Program-made: the position numbers and the translations under genes
The notes under the pieces: generated by a model
The model's database searches: none
What the model was told of the DNA's origin: nothing
What the model saw: only the letters and a program-made list of their open reading frames with translations
Source of the DNA: Clostridia bacterium
Lineage (GTDB): Bacteria; Bacillota; Clostridia; Oscillospirales; CAG-272
DNA: 64,000 nucleotides
Direction: 5' to 3'
Assembly (NCBI GenBank): GCA_017504205.1
Contig: JAFVRO010000014.1
Coordinates: 54,480 to 118,479 of the forward strand
In this document: piece after piece, positions 7,257 through 15,464 of the stretch
Layout of the letters: each line of letters begins with the position of its first letter
Position numbering within the stretch: position 1 is the first letter of the stretch

Positions 7257-8513
7257 TCAATTGTCACTTATTACCTTTTCTGCGGCACTCATAATGCCTA
7301 TTTTGCCGCTTTCGTAGGTAAGTCCACCTTGGAAGTAGACGGTAAAGGGCTCTCTCAGTGGGCCATCTGCGCTGAGTTCAATGGATGATCCCTGAGTGAA
7401 TGCGCCTGCAGCCATTATGACCTTATCGTTATATCCGGGCATATCCCACGGCTCGGGGGTAACGAAAGCGTCAACGGGTGAGCCTGCCTGAATACCTTGG
7501 CAGAATTTGCAGAGCTTGTCCGCGCTTCCCGTGATTACGGTCTGTATGATATCGCTTCTCGTTTCGTTCCATTTCGGCTCAACGTTATATCCGAGGTTCT
7601 CAAATATATATGCGGCAAGGTGTGCGGTTTTGAGTGCCTGTGCGGTTGTATGTGGGGCATAGAACAGCCCCTTATATAGGCTTTTATTCTGACCGAGCGT
7701 TGCACCGACCTCGCAGCCTACGCCCACGGAGGTAAGTCTGTAGCTTGCAAGCTCAACTGCTCTTTCGGTACCTGCTATGTAGCCGCCACACTCTGCCATA
7801 CCGCCGCCGGGGTTTTTGATGAGTGAGCCTATCACCATATCGGCGCCGTATGCGGTGGGCTCTTCGGTTTCGACGAACTCGCCGTAGCAGTTATCCACTA
7901 CAACGTAGGCGTAGGGAGCGTTTGCTTTTACAAAGCGGCAAAGTTCACCGATCTCCGCAACGGTAAGTGTACGTCGGTTAAGGTAACCCTTTGAGCGTTG
8001 TACGAACACCACTTTAAGGCTTTTGCCGATAGTATCTATTGCATTTTTGATTGCGGGAAAGTCCAGAGTGCCCTGCTCTGTCAGCTCTATCTGACGGTAG
8101 CCAACGCCGAAGTCCTTGAGTGAGCCGTCACCGGGATTTCCGCAGATGCCTATGACCTCCTCAAGCGTGTCGTACGGCTTGCCTGCAACTGAGAGCATTA
8201 CATCACCCGGACGGAGCAGACCGTACAGTCCGATAGCAAGTGCCTGAGTACCGTTTACGATATTATGCCTTACGAATGCTTTGGGTGCTTTCATAACGTC
8301 CGCCCAGATAAGGTCGAGGGTATCCCTGCCTTTGTCGTCGTAGCCGTAGCCACTGCTTGCGCAGAACATTGCGTCACAGACTTTATATTCTTTAAACAGA
8401 TCCATTATTCTCTGTGTATTTATAAATGAGATCTCGTCGATACGAGCAAAATACGGTGCAAGGGCGATTTCCGCCTCGCGTGTCAGGTCAATTATTCTTT
8501 TTGAAATTTGCAT
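7257..8513 (-). CDS. Methionine gamma-lyase family PLP protein (YnbB / 'aluminium resistance' family)
   Basis: 418 residues, the usual length. Family landmarks are the N-terminal helix region, FVRHNIVNGTQALAIGLYGLLRPGD (PLP-phosphate loop), VVFVQRSKGYLNRRT, VVVDNCYGEF (PLP Asp), and SLIKNPGGGMAECGGY containing the Schiff-base lysine. Members are fold-type I PLP enzymes annotated as methionine gamma-lyase-like; the true reaction is poorly established. It follows murD by 18 bases and is probably co-transcribed. In many Clostridia this family lies near cell-wall or stress genes. The active-site residues are present, so it should be an active PLP enzyme. Confidence 0.88.
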   Translation of the reverse strand: MQISKRIIDLTREAEIALAPYFARIDEISFINTQRIMDLFKEYKVCDAMFCASSGYGYDDKGRDTLDLIWADVMKAPKAFVRHNIVNGTQALAIGLYGLLRPGDVMLSVAGKPYDTLEEVIGICGNPGDGSLKDFGVGYRQIELTEQGTLDFPAIKNAIDTIGKSLKVVFVQRSKGYLNRRTLTVAEIGELCRFVKANAPYAYVVVDNCYGEFVETEEPTAYGADMVIGSLIKNPGGGMAECGGYIAGTERAVELASYRLTSVGVGCEVGATLGQNKSLYKGLFYAPHTTAQALKTAHLAAYIFENLGYNVEPKWNETRSDIIQTVITGSADKLCKFCQGIQAGSPVDAFVTPEPWDMPGYNDKVIMAAGAFTQGSSIELSADGPLREPFTVYFQGGLTYESGKIGIMSAAEKVISDN

Positions 8514-8531
8514 TTTTATTTTCCTTTTTAA

Positions 8532-9941
8532 TTAAAATGATAATACTATATTTTTGAAGGTTCGCCCTCTATGCTCGAAGTCCTTGAAGGCGTCGAAGCT
8601 TGCGCATGCGGGCGAAAGTAAAACAGTATCTCCGGACGCGGCAAGGTCTTTTGCGGCTTGAACTGCATCTGCAAACAAGGGGGCGTTGATGATTTTTATA
8701 TCTGATGTTTGATAAAGTGGGCAGGATGTAATGGCTGACCGTATGCGCTCTGCGGTCTGCCCCGTCAGCACGACTGCTTTGGCTCTTGCACAAAGTGCTT
8801 CGGCGAGAGTATCAAACGGAACGTTTTTATCCGAGCCGCCGCATATAACGATCGGACGGCAATCAAGAGCGTTAAGTGCCGCGACCGTGCGTGTCGGACT
8901 TGAGTCGATTGAACTATTATAATACTTTACTCCGTTTTTCTCGGCGACAAACTCAAGTCTATGCTCCACTCCACCGAAGGTGCGTGCGATGCTTTGAACG
9001 GTGGCGTTTGTAACGTGAGCTCTGGTGGCACCGATAGCCGCCATATAGTTTGCTACGTTGTGGCGTCCCGGGAGCTTGATGTCCGTCAGGTTCAGAACGG
9101 ATTCGGGAGTATCGGCACAGTAAATCACCGTTCCGTTTTCAATATAAATGCAGGCTTTGGCATTTGGGATAAGCGAAAGGATCTCTTCGCGCGATTTTGA
9201 AAGTGAGAAGGCGGTGATATGTGCGGTCGGCTTAATTCTTTGGATAAGCTCAAGGCTTGCGGTATCATCTGCGTTTATTACAAGCTCTCTGCATCTTTCA
9301 CCGATTATATCTGCCTTGGCACTGATATATTCGTTCATATCGATATGCCAATTCAAGTGATTTGGGGTGATATTTGTAAGCACTGCGACGTCGGGAGAGA
9401 CTGATATTCCCTGAAGCTGAAAGCTTGACAGTTCAAGGACGGACAGGTCGGCGGCGGTATTATCTTTGATATGGGTAAGCGGTGAGATACCGATATTACC
9501 TCCGATAAAGGCTTTTGCGTGCTTTGAGAGCATCAGGTGTATCAGCGTTGTGGTAGTAGTCTTACCGTCGCTTCCGGTTATACAGAATAATTTTGACGGA
9601 GTCAGCATCATATAAAGCTCGATTTCGGAGCTGATGAGTGCGCCCTGCTCGATTGCTTTAAGGAACTCGGGTATATCGGGGCGAATTGCAGGGGTACGAA
9701 AGATCACGCAATCCTCGGTGTGGAGTCCGTCAAGATAGCCATCTCCGCACTTGAAGATGACTTCATGCTTTTGGTACTTTTGCGCGGTATCGGACGGTGG
9801 AAGGCCTTTATCCCTTGCGATGAGACGTGGCGCGCCAAGCTCAAGCAGATAGTTTATCAGGGCATAGTTTGAACGTCCAAGTCCTACGACCTCACATGTG
9901 CCGTTTTTTATTCTTCGCAGTATCTCAGAAAGCTTATTCAT
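8532..9941 (-). CDS. murD: UDP-N-acetylmuramoyl-L-alanine--D-glutamate ligase
   Basis: 469 residues. It adds D-glutamate to UDP-MurNAc-L-Ala in cytoplasmic peptidoglycan precursor synthesis. The ATP P-loop is GSDGKTTTTTLI, followed by the Mur-ligase motifs LELSSFQLQG, LTNITPNHLNWH, GRHNVANYMAA and YYNSSIDSSPTRTVAAL (the usual D-S-K/S-A-T-N position), with GGSDKNVPFDTL and LLSPACASFDAFKDFEHRG at the C-terminus, all characteristic of MurD. It is upstream of the YnbB-like gene; no other mur or fts genes surround it, so it is outside a classical dcw cluster here. Transcribed from the promoter at 9971-9999. Confidence 0.95.
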   Translation of the reverse strand: MNKLSEILRRIKNGTCEVVGLGRSNYALINYLLELGAPRLIARDKGLPPSDTAQKYQKHEVIFKCGDGYLDGLHTEDCVIFRTPAIRPDIPEFLKAIEQGALISSEIELYMMLTPSKLFCITGSDGKTTTTTLIHLMLSKHAKAFIGGNIGISPLTHIKDNTAADLSVLELSSFQLQGISVSPDVAVLTNITPNHLNWHIDMNEYISAKADIIGERCRELVINADDTASLELIQRIKPTAHITAFSLSKSREEILSLIPNAKACIYIENGTVIYCADTPESVLNLTDIKLPGRHNVANYMAAIGATRAHVTNATVQSIARTFGGVEHRLEFVAEKNGVKYYNSSIDSSPTRTVAALNALDCRPIVICGGSDKNVPFDTLAEALCARAKAVVLTGQTAERIRSAITSCPLYQTSDIKIINAPLFADAVQAAKDLAASGDTVLLSPACASFDAFKDFEHRGRTFKNIVLSF

Positions 9942-9970
9942 GGCATTGCTCCTTGAAGGTTATCAGTATT

Positions 9971-9999
9971 ATTATATAACATTTCGGGCTGTGTTGCAA
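9971..9999 (-). promoter_or_regulatory. Promoter for murD
   Basis: Minus-strand TTGCAA (9999-9994) and TATAAT (9976-9971) with a 17-base spacer, about 30 bases upstream of the murD start. Confidence 0.7.
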
Positions 10000-10068
10000 G
10001 TATAAATTTCAATATTTTCCGTACGTGTGCAGGTTTTTTGGTTATATAAAAATATTTGTTCAAGGGGC

Positions 10069-10097
10069 TTTTCAAAACAAAGTTTTTTTGGTATAAT
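10069..10097 (+). promoter_or_regulatory. Probable promoter for the GyrB-like gene
   Basis: TATAAT at 10092-10097 with a weak TTTTCA 17 bases upstream. The -10 repeats as TATAATATAAT. Confidence 0.5.
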
Positions 10098-10168
10098 ATA
10101 ATAGATGTATTATGATCCGACGGATTCGGGCGGATTTAACATAGATTTTGAATGCACAGGAGGTTTAT

Positions 10169-12295
10169 ATGGCGGTTAAGGGTGAAAAAGCTTCCAAGGG
10201 AAAAGCAACACCAAAGGCTTCATCAAAGACCAAAGCGCCTGGCAAGGCGAAAAAGGTAGAGTCGCAGGTTGAGGAGCTGACAATTGACGCGATCGTTGAC
10301 GGAAACGGTGCAAGCACATCCGTTTACGATGACAGCAGTATAAAGTCATTGAAAGGCCCTGACAGAATAAGAAAAAGACCGCAGGTCGTATTTGGCTCGG
10401 ACGGTCTTGAGGGGTGTGAGCACGCATATTTTGAGATACTTGCAAACGCGGTGGACGAGGCGCGTGAGGGATACGGTAATCTGATCACGACCACCGTTTT
10501 CAGAGATCACTCCATTGAGGTCGAGGACCACGGACGTGGAATTCCGCTTGGATACAACGAGCAGGAGCAGAGATACAACTGGGATCTTATTTTCTGTGAA
10601 ATGTATGCCGGGGGTAAATACGATAACAAGGGTGGCAAGGGCAACTACAAGTTCTCGTTGGGCCTTAACGGTCTCGGCGCTTGCGGTACTCAGTGCAGCT
10701 CGGTTTACATGAACGTCACGTCTTACAAGGGAGATTACTGTCATTCCATCGACTTTGCGCGTGGATTTGCGACAAGTGAATTGAGAGAGACAAAGCTCCC
10801 CCCTTCCCAGCGACGCACGGGAACTGTCATTCGTTGGCTTGCCGATCTTGAGGTTTTCACGGATATTGAAATTCCGCACGAATTCTTCAGAGACGTGCTT
10901 TACAGGCAATCGATAGTAAACGCCAACGTAGCGTTTGAGTTGAAGATCGAGCAGGAGGACGGTACGTTCTCTTACGAAAAGTATTTGCACGAGAACGGAA
11001 TAGCGCAGTATGTCAGTGAGCTTGCAGGACAAAGTGCCATCACTATGCCCGTAAGTTGGCATCACGAGGACCGAGGACGCGACCGTGAGAACAAGGACGA
11101 GTACACGCTTGAGGCGGATTTTGCATTTTGTCTTTGCACAGAGGTAAATGTGATAGAGTACTATCACAACTCAAGTTTTCTTGTACACGGCGGCTCTCCC
11201 GACAAGGCACTCCGAACTGCATTTGTGTTTGCGCTTGATAAATATATGCGTGAAAATGGCAAGTATCAAAAAGATGAGTCGAGGATCACGTTCCAGGATA
11301 TTGCGGGGTGTCTGATCTTTGTTTGTAACAGCCGTTCCGACGAGACGTCGTTTGAAAACCAGACAAAGAAATCCATTTCAAACACATTTATACAGAATTC
11401 CATGACGGAGTTTCTCAAGCAGCAGCTGACGATCTATCTTACGGAAAATCCGCTTGATGCGGATCGGTTTGCAAAGCTTGTGCTTATCAACAGACGAAGC
11501 CGTGAGGCGGCGGAGAATGCGGTACAGATCTCTAAGAAGAAGCTGACTGCGGCGGTTGATTCGTCAAACCGTGTTGAGAAGTTTGTTAACTGCCGTTCAA
11601 GGGATCCTGAAAGGCGCGAGCTTTACATCGTTGAGGGAGATTCGGCTCTTACGTCCTGTAAGCTTGGAAGAAATGCGGAATTTCAGGCGATCATACCTGT
11701 TCGTGGAAAGACGCTTAACTGTATGAAGAGCACATATGAGAAAATATTTTCAAGTGACATTATCGTCGATCTTCTGAGGGTTATCGGTTGCGGTGTGGAG
11801 CTTCACGGAAAGGCGAAGCTTGATCTTCCGCCGTTTGACATAAACAATCTGAAATGGTCCAAGATCATTATCTGTACTGATGCGGACGAGGACGGGTTCC
11901 AGATAAGAACGCTTCTTCTGACGCTTTTCTACCGTCTGCTCCCTACTCTGCTCAAGGAAGGCAAGGTGTTTATTGCGGAGTCACCGCTTTTTGAGATAAC
12001 CACGAAGGACAAGACGTTATTTGCATATGATGAGCCCGAAAAGACAAAGATACTCAAGGAGCTTGGAAGCAAGAAATACACTATCCAGCGTTCAAAGGGA
12101 CTTGGTGAGAACGAGCCTGAGATGATGTGGCAGACCACGATGAATCCTGCGACGAGAAGGCTTATTGCGGTACGTCCGACGGATGAAAAGATGACTTTAT
12201 ATATGTTTGATACCCTTCTTGGCGAGGATATTGACGAGAGAAAGCGTTTTATAACGAAGTACGGCGGACTTTATCTTGCGGATATTGATGTATAA
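10169..12295 (+). CDS. Divergent GyrB/ParE-like type IIA topoisomerase B subunit, orphan
   Basis: 708 residues from ATG at 10169, set by AGGAGG at 10158-10163; an upstream TTG is in frame but would overlap the ribosome site. A Lys/Ala/Ser-rich basic tail occupies residues 1-30. The GHKL ATPase follows: EILANAVDEARE (motif with the Mg-binding Asn), VEDHGRGIP (for the usual DNGRGIP), GGKYDNKGGK and LGLNGLGACG (lid). The TOPRIM region has VEGDSALTSCKLGRNAEFQAIIPVRGKTLNC, CTDADEDG and RSKGLGEN, so the metal-binding acids are intact. Length and motif order match GyrB/ParE, but substitutions are many, as in the second clostridial gyrB-like pair. No A subunit lies nearby: the gene has its own promoter and is terminated immediately. 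It should act with a GyrA/ParC-like partner encoded elsewhere. Confidence 0.88.
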   Translation: MAVKGEKASKGKATPKASSKTKAPGKAKKVESQVEELTIDAIVDGNGASTSVYDDSSIKSLKGPDRIRKRPQVVFGSDGLEGCEHAYFEILANAVDEAREGYGNLITTTVFRDHSIEVEDHGRGIPLGYNEQEQRYNWDLIFCEMYAGGKYDNKGGKGNYKFSLGLNGLGACGTQCSSVYMNVTSYKGDYCHSIDFARGFATSELRETKLPPSQRRTGTVIRWLADLEVFTDIEIPHEFFRDVLYRQSIVNANVAFELKIEQEDGTFSYEKYLHENGIAQYVSELAGQSAITMPVSWHHEDRGRDRENKDEYTLEADFAFCLCTEVNVIEYYHNSSFLVHGGSPDKALRTAFVFALDKYMRENGKYQKDESRITFQDIAGCLIFVCNSRSDETSFENQTKKSISNTFIQNSMTEFLKQQLTIYLTENPLDADRFAKLVLINRRSREAAENAVQISKKKLTAAVDSSNRVEKFVNCRSRDPERRELYIVEGDSALTSCKLGRNAEFQAIIPVRGKTLNCMKSTYEKIFSSDIIVDLLRVIGCGVELHGKAKLDLPPFDINNLKWSKIIICTDADEDGFQIRTLLLTLFYRLLPTLLKEGKVFIAESPLFEITTKDKTLFAYDEPEKTKILKELGSKKYTIQRSKGLGENEPEMMWQTTMNPATRRLIAVRPTDEKMTLYMFDTLLGEDIDERKRFITKYGGLYLADIDV

Positions 12296-12301
12296 AAATA
12301 G

Positions 12302-12330
12302 CGGGATGCACCGAGGTGCATCCCGTTTTC
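12302..12330 (+). terminator. Rho-independent terminator of the GyrB-like gene
   Basis: CGGGATGCACC (12302-12312) pairs with GGTGCATCCCG (12315-12325) followed by TTTTCT. The stem starts seven bases past the stop codon, and the minus-strand S-component gene converges on it. Confidence 0.85.
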
Positions 12331-12343
12331 TATTGTTTAATAA

Positions 12344-12943
12344 TTATTTATTCTTTGTTACCGTCTTACGGAGGTCAAGAAGTCTGACTATGACGGGGGA
12401 AAGGATCAGGTTGGTTACAAGCTCGACGATGAAGTTTGTGCCGACGAGGAACAAGAATATATATTCCACGGTTGAGGAATAGCCCTCTCCAACGCCCCAC
12501 TCGGTGAGCGCTTCAAAGAAAAAGGCGAAGCATCCGAGCACGAATATACCGGTGTTTACAACGGGGCCTGCGATTGCCGCCGCCAGAACTGCGAGGTATT
12601 TGTTCTTTTTTTCGAGAAGCTTATAGACAAGTCCTGCTACAAGTCCACAGGCTACGCCTTTTAAAAGAACAGTCACGACTGTCCCGGGAACGCTGATAGC
12701 AAGAAAAGCCGAGGCGTTGGTAATTAAGACTACCACTCCGAATACAAATCCAAGCCACGCACCGACGCCGACGCCGCACATTGCCGCGCCGATGATGATC
12801 GGGATAAGTCCTACTGCGGTTGCGAAGGGGCCGAAAATGGCTGTAAACGTTCCGAGAAGCTGAAGTACGATGACAAGTGCCGTCATTACCGCGCCGAGAA
12901 CGAGCGTTTCGGTTGATTTTCGTCTTTGGTTGATTAAGTTCAT
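12344..12943 (-). CDS. ECF transporter substrate-binding (S) component, substrate possibly pantothenate
   Basis: 199 residues with five to six predicted hydrophobic helices (for example LVLGAVMTALVIVLQLLG, GLIPIIIGAAMCGVGVGAWLGFVFG, YLAVLAAAIAGPVVNTGIFVLG, FIVELVTNLILSPVIV). The short N-terminal Arg/Lys stretch, the early Ala-x3-Ala helix and the GPVVNTGIF pattern are typical of S components, which bind a vitamin with high affinity and use a shared EcfAAT module. ATG is preceded by AAGGAGG. It lies 83 bases downstream of coaX on the same strand; family knowledge of PanT next to coaX or panE genes makes pantothenate the leading guess. No EcfA or EcfT is in the window, so it is a group II, dispersed S component. 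Confidence 0.82.
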   Translation of the reverse strand: MNLINQRRKSTETLVLGAVMTALVIVLQLLGTFTAIFGPFATAVGLIPIIIGAAMCGVGVGAWLGFVFGVVVLITNASAFLAISVPGTVVTVLLKGVACGLVAGLVYKLLEKKNKYLAVLAAAIAGPVVNTGIFVLGCFAFFFEALTEWGVGEGYSSTVEYIFLFLVGTNFIVELVTNLILSPVIVRLLDLRKTVTKNK

Positions 12944-13026
12944 AAAAGTCCTCCTTGCTGTCGTCCGCCGAAGCGGTACAACGCATAATAATTTATATTT
13001 TCGCGGAAAGCGAGAATATTTGATGT

Positions 13027-13791
13027 TTAACTGTTCTTTCGGTACAGTAATTCAAGTCCTTTGAGGACGAGATATTCGTCTACAAGGATATTGTGGGTAC
13101 AATGCGGTATGATTATCTGTGCAAGTCCGCCTGTTGCGATTACGGGAAGCTTGCAGTTCATTTCGGAGTTTATGCGATCTATCATTCCGTCTATGAGGGC
13201 GGCGTTTCCGAACACAACTCCCGATTTCATACAATCGACGGTATTTTTGCCGATGACCTTCCCAGGTGCTTCGAGGCTTATTTTAGGAAGCTGAGCAGTT
13301 TTTTCGGCAAGGGCGTCAAGTCCCATCATAACTCCGGGGATGATGGAGACGCCTTCAAACGCGCCATTTTTATTAAGCACCGTCATTTTGGTGGCGGTTC
13401 CCATATCGATGATAAGAGAGGGGCTACCGTAGAGCTTATTTGCCGCGACGCAGGCGCATATAAGGTCTGATCCGACGCTTGAGGGGTTATCACAATGGAT
13501 GTTCAATCCGGTTTTTATGCCGGGACCGACAACGAGAGCGTCCACGCCGTACATAAGCTTCACAGCCTTTTTCATAACTGCGTTAAGGGGAGGAACTACG
13601 GAGGAGATTATTGCACCTTTTATCTCCTTTTTTTCCACGTTATGCAATTTCAGAATACTTAGTATCTTACTTGCGTACTCGTCCTCGGTCATTGAGAGCC
13701 TGGTTGACATACGGACTACGAAGTTAAGGCTTGAGCCGTCGAATCCGCCGCACGTTATATTTGTATTACCGACGTCGATAGTAAGGATCAT
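13027..13791 (-). CDS. coaX: Type III pantothenate kinase
   Basis: 254 residues, family length. It phosphorylates pantothenate in the first step of coenzyme A synthesis. Visible motifs are MILTIDVGNTNI (phosphate 1), ISSVVPPL, VGPGIKTGL, NPSSVGSDLI (family N-P-x-x-V-G-x-D-R; here Leu replaces the usual Arg), IIDMGTATKMTVLNKNG (phosphate 2 plus catalytic Asp region), EGVSIIPGVMMG, and ATGGLA. The Arg-to-Leu change in the substrate motif is the only notable deviation. Followed on the same strand by an ECF S component, suggesting coupled uptake and trapping. The promoter lies at 13825-13853. Confidence 0.93.
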   Translation of the reverse strand: MILTIDVGNTNITCGGFDGSSLNFVVRMSTRLSMTEDEYASKILSILKLHNVEKKEIKGAIISSVVPPLNAVMKKAVKLMYGVDALVVGPGIKTGLNIHCDNPSSVGSDLICACVAANKLYGSPSLIIDMGTATKMTVLNKNGAFEGVSIIPGVMMGLDALAEKTAQLPKISLEAPGKVIGKNTVDCMKSGVVFGNAALIDGMIDRINSEMNCKLPVIATGGLAQIIIPHCTHNILVDEYLVLKGLELLYRKNS

Positions 13792-13824
13792 CCGTTCCCG
13801 CTTCCCTTCTGAATATTTACATAT

Positions 13825-13853
13825 ATTTTACTACTTTTTCGGGAATTTGTCAA
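13825..13853 (-). promoter_or_regulatory. Promoter for coaX and the S component
   Basis: Minus-strand TTGACA (13853-13848) and TAAAAT (13830-13825) with a 17-base spacer, about 34 bases upstream of the coaX ATG. Confidence 0.7.
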
Positions 13854-13936
13854 GATGTTTCGTGGGGCTTGGCAAAGAGTTGCGTTGCATTTTGGAGATT
13901 GTGTTAATCAAAAGGTCAAAAAGTTAATATTGGCTA

Positions 13937-13965
13937 TTGATTTTGAACGAAAAAGGGAGTATAAT
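13937..13965 (+). promoter_or_regulatory. Promoter for the zinc-ribbon acyltransferase
   Basis: TTGATT (13937-13942) and TATAAT (13960-13965) with a 17-base spacer, 28 bases upstream of the start at 13994. Confidence 0.65.
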
Positions 13966-13993
13966 GTAGTTGATTAAATATTGAGGTAGAATT

Positions 13994-15307
13994 ATGGAAG
14001 TTAATTACAAGAATAAAAAGAAGTACAATACTGCGCGGTATCCCATAAGACAGCCGTGGTATCTCACCTGGCTTATATGGATACTTTCAAAGATCATGCT
14101 TATCGGCAAGAAGAGGCGTCTTGACAAGATCAACATGGAGGGCTTGAAGCCGCCGTACATAATACTGAGCAACCATATGTCGTTTATTGATTTTGAGCTG
14201 CTTGCCATGGGAACGCATCCGCACAAGGTCAACAATGTGGTCAACATTGACGGATACTATATGCGTCCGTGGCTTATGGAGTGGATCGGCGCGATATGCA
14301 CGAGAAAATTCACGCAGGATATGCATCTGGTCAAGTCGATAAAGAAGGTGCTTGAGCGCGGAGACATACTTTGCATTTATCCTGAGGCACGTTATTCGCC
14401 TTGCGGGACGAGGTCGTACCTTCCCGAATCGTTGGGAATGCTTGTAAAGCGCAGTGGCGTACCCGTGGTTGCGGTAGTACATCGCGGAAACTATCTGCAC
14501 ACGCCGTTCTGGAATTTCAGAAAGAAGCGCAAGGTTCCCTTTCACACCACGATGACGCAGGTGCTTACCCCCGACGATTTGAAGGTATTATCCGTTGACG
14601 AGATAAACGCAAGGCTTCAGGATGCGTTGGAATATGATGAATATGAATACCAGAAGCAAAACGGGATACTTATAACGGAAAGCTTTCGTGCCGAGGGAAT
14701 GCACAAGATACTTTATCAATGCCCGCATTGTCTTAAGGAGTCGGTAATGGACTCCAAAGGGGACGAGATATTCTGCACGGAGTGCGGCAAACGTTGGAGG
14801 TTTAATGAGGACGGCACGTTGACTGCAACCGAGGGTGAGACGGAATTTCCGAAGGTCGTGGACTGGTTTGAATGGGAACGGCAGCAGGTACGCGCCGAGG
14901 TCGAGAGTGGTAATTACCGCTTTGAGGACGAGGTCGAGGTATATTCGATGCCGAGGTGTTGGAAGTTTGAGCCGCTAGGCATGGCACATCTTGTACACGA
15001 TATTACGGACGGATTTGTGCTTGAGGGGCATTACAGAGGTCAGGATTACCGCATTCAGAGGATGCCGCTTCAGACGAACAGTTTACACGTCGAGTATGAT
15101 TTCCAGCACATAAAGCCGCTTGACTGCATAGATATTTCGACCGAGGACGATTCCTTTTACTGTTATCCGTCCAAGAAAAACGTGGCTACCAAGCTCGCGT
15201 TTGCGGTCGAGGAGATATATCGGTTAAGCTATGAGCGCGCGATGGCGAAGAGGATGGCACGACGCGCGGCAAGGCAGGCGGAAGAGTCTGAAATCGACGA
15301 TAAATAA
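13994..15307 (+). CDS. PlsC-type acyltransferase with C-terminal zinc ribbon and extra domain
   Basis: 437 residues, start ATG behind TTGAGGT. Residues about 20-40 are hydrophobic (membrane association). The lysophospholipid acyltransferase core has the catalytic N-H-x4-D (NHMSFIDF), the arginine region, the PEARYSP block (usual PEGTRS) and VPVVAVVHRG. From about residue 230 comes a zinc ribbon, CPHC ... CTEC, then a beta-rich module of about 120 residues ending in a basic, Ala/Arg-rich tail (RAMAKRMARRAARQ). A paralogue with the same acyltransferase-ribbon-beta order is present at 54084-56018, where it is fused to a VTT membrane domain. The family makes phosphatidic acid from lysophosphatidic acid, but the ribbon and C-terminal module suggest a specialised acceptor. 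Followed by a repeat/hairpin element, so it is monocistronic. Confidence 0.85.
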   Translation: MEVNYKNKKKYNTARYPIRQPWYLTWLIWILSKIMLIGKKRRLDKINMEGLKPPYIILSNHMSFIDFELLAMGTHPHKVNNVVNIDGYYMRPWLMEWIGAICTRKFTQDMHLVKSIKKVLERGDILCIYPEARYSPCGTRSYLPESLGMLVKRSGVPVVAVVHRGNYLHTPFWNFRKKRKVPFHTTMTQVLTPDDLKVLSVDEINARLQDALEYDEYEYQKQNGILITESFRAEGMHKILYQCPHCLKESVMDSKGDEIFCTECGKRWRFNEDGTLTATEGETEFPKVVDWFEWERQQVRAEVESGNYRFEDEVEVYSMPRCWKFEPLGMAHLVHDITDGFVLEGHYRGQDYRIQRMPLQTNSLHVEYDFQHIKPLDCIDISTEDDSFYCYPSKKNVATKLAFAVEEIYRLSYERAMAKRMARRAARQAEESEIDDK

Positions 15308-15316
15308 CAGTAAAAC

Positions 15317-15460
15317 GGGGCTGTCTCACGCAAGTGAGACAGCCCCTGAAATCGAACTCGACGAATCAAATTCGTCGTTTTGGCACGAAAATAGCATCAA
15401 ATTTCATTAAAATCTGCGCCAAAACCGTTCGAAAGGGATGTCTTAATGAGACAGCCCGGG
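15317..15460. repeat. Composite palindromic element with GGGCTGTCTCA termini
   Basis: About 144 bases packed with nested inverted repeats: a 13-pair hairpin GGGGCTGTCTCAC/GTGAGACAGCCCC (15317-15346), CGACGAAT-caa-ATTCGTCG (about 15358-15376) followed by TTTT, GTTTTGGCAC (15377-15386) paired with GCGCCAAAAC (15416-15425), and an imperfect hairpin GGGATGTCTTA...GACAGCCC ending at 15460. The outer ends are inverted copies of GGGCTGTCTCA. The first hairpin ends the acyltransferase gene and the last one the hydrolase gene on the other strand, so it also acts as a two-way termination zone. Related hairpins occur at 28988 and 56157. It may be a MITE or a transposon end-derived repeat. Confidence 0.6.
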
Positions 15461-15464
15461 AAGT

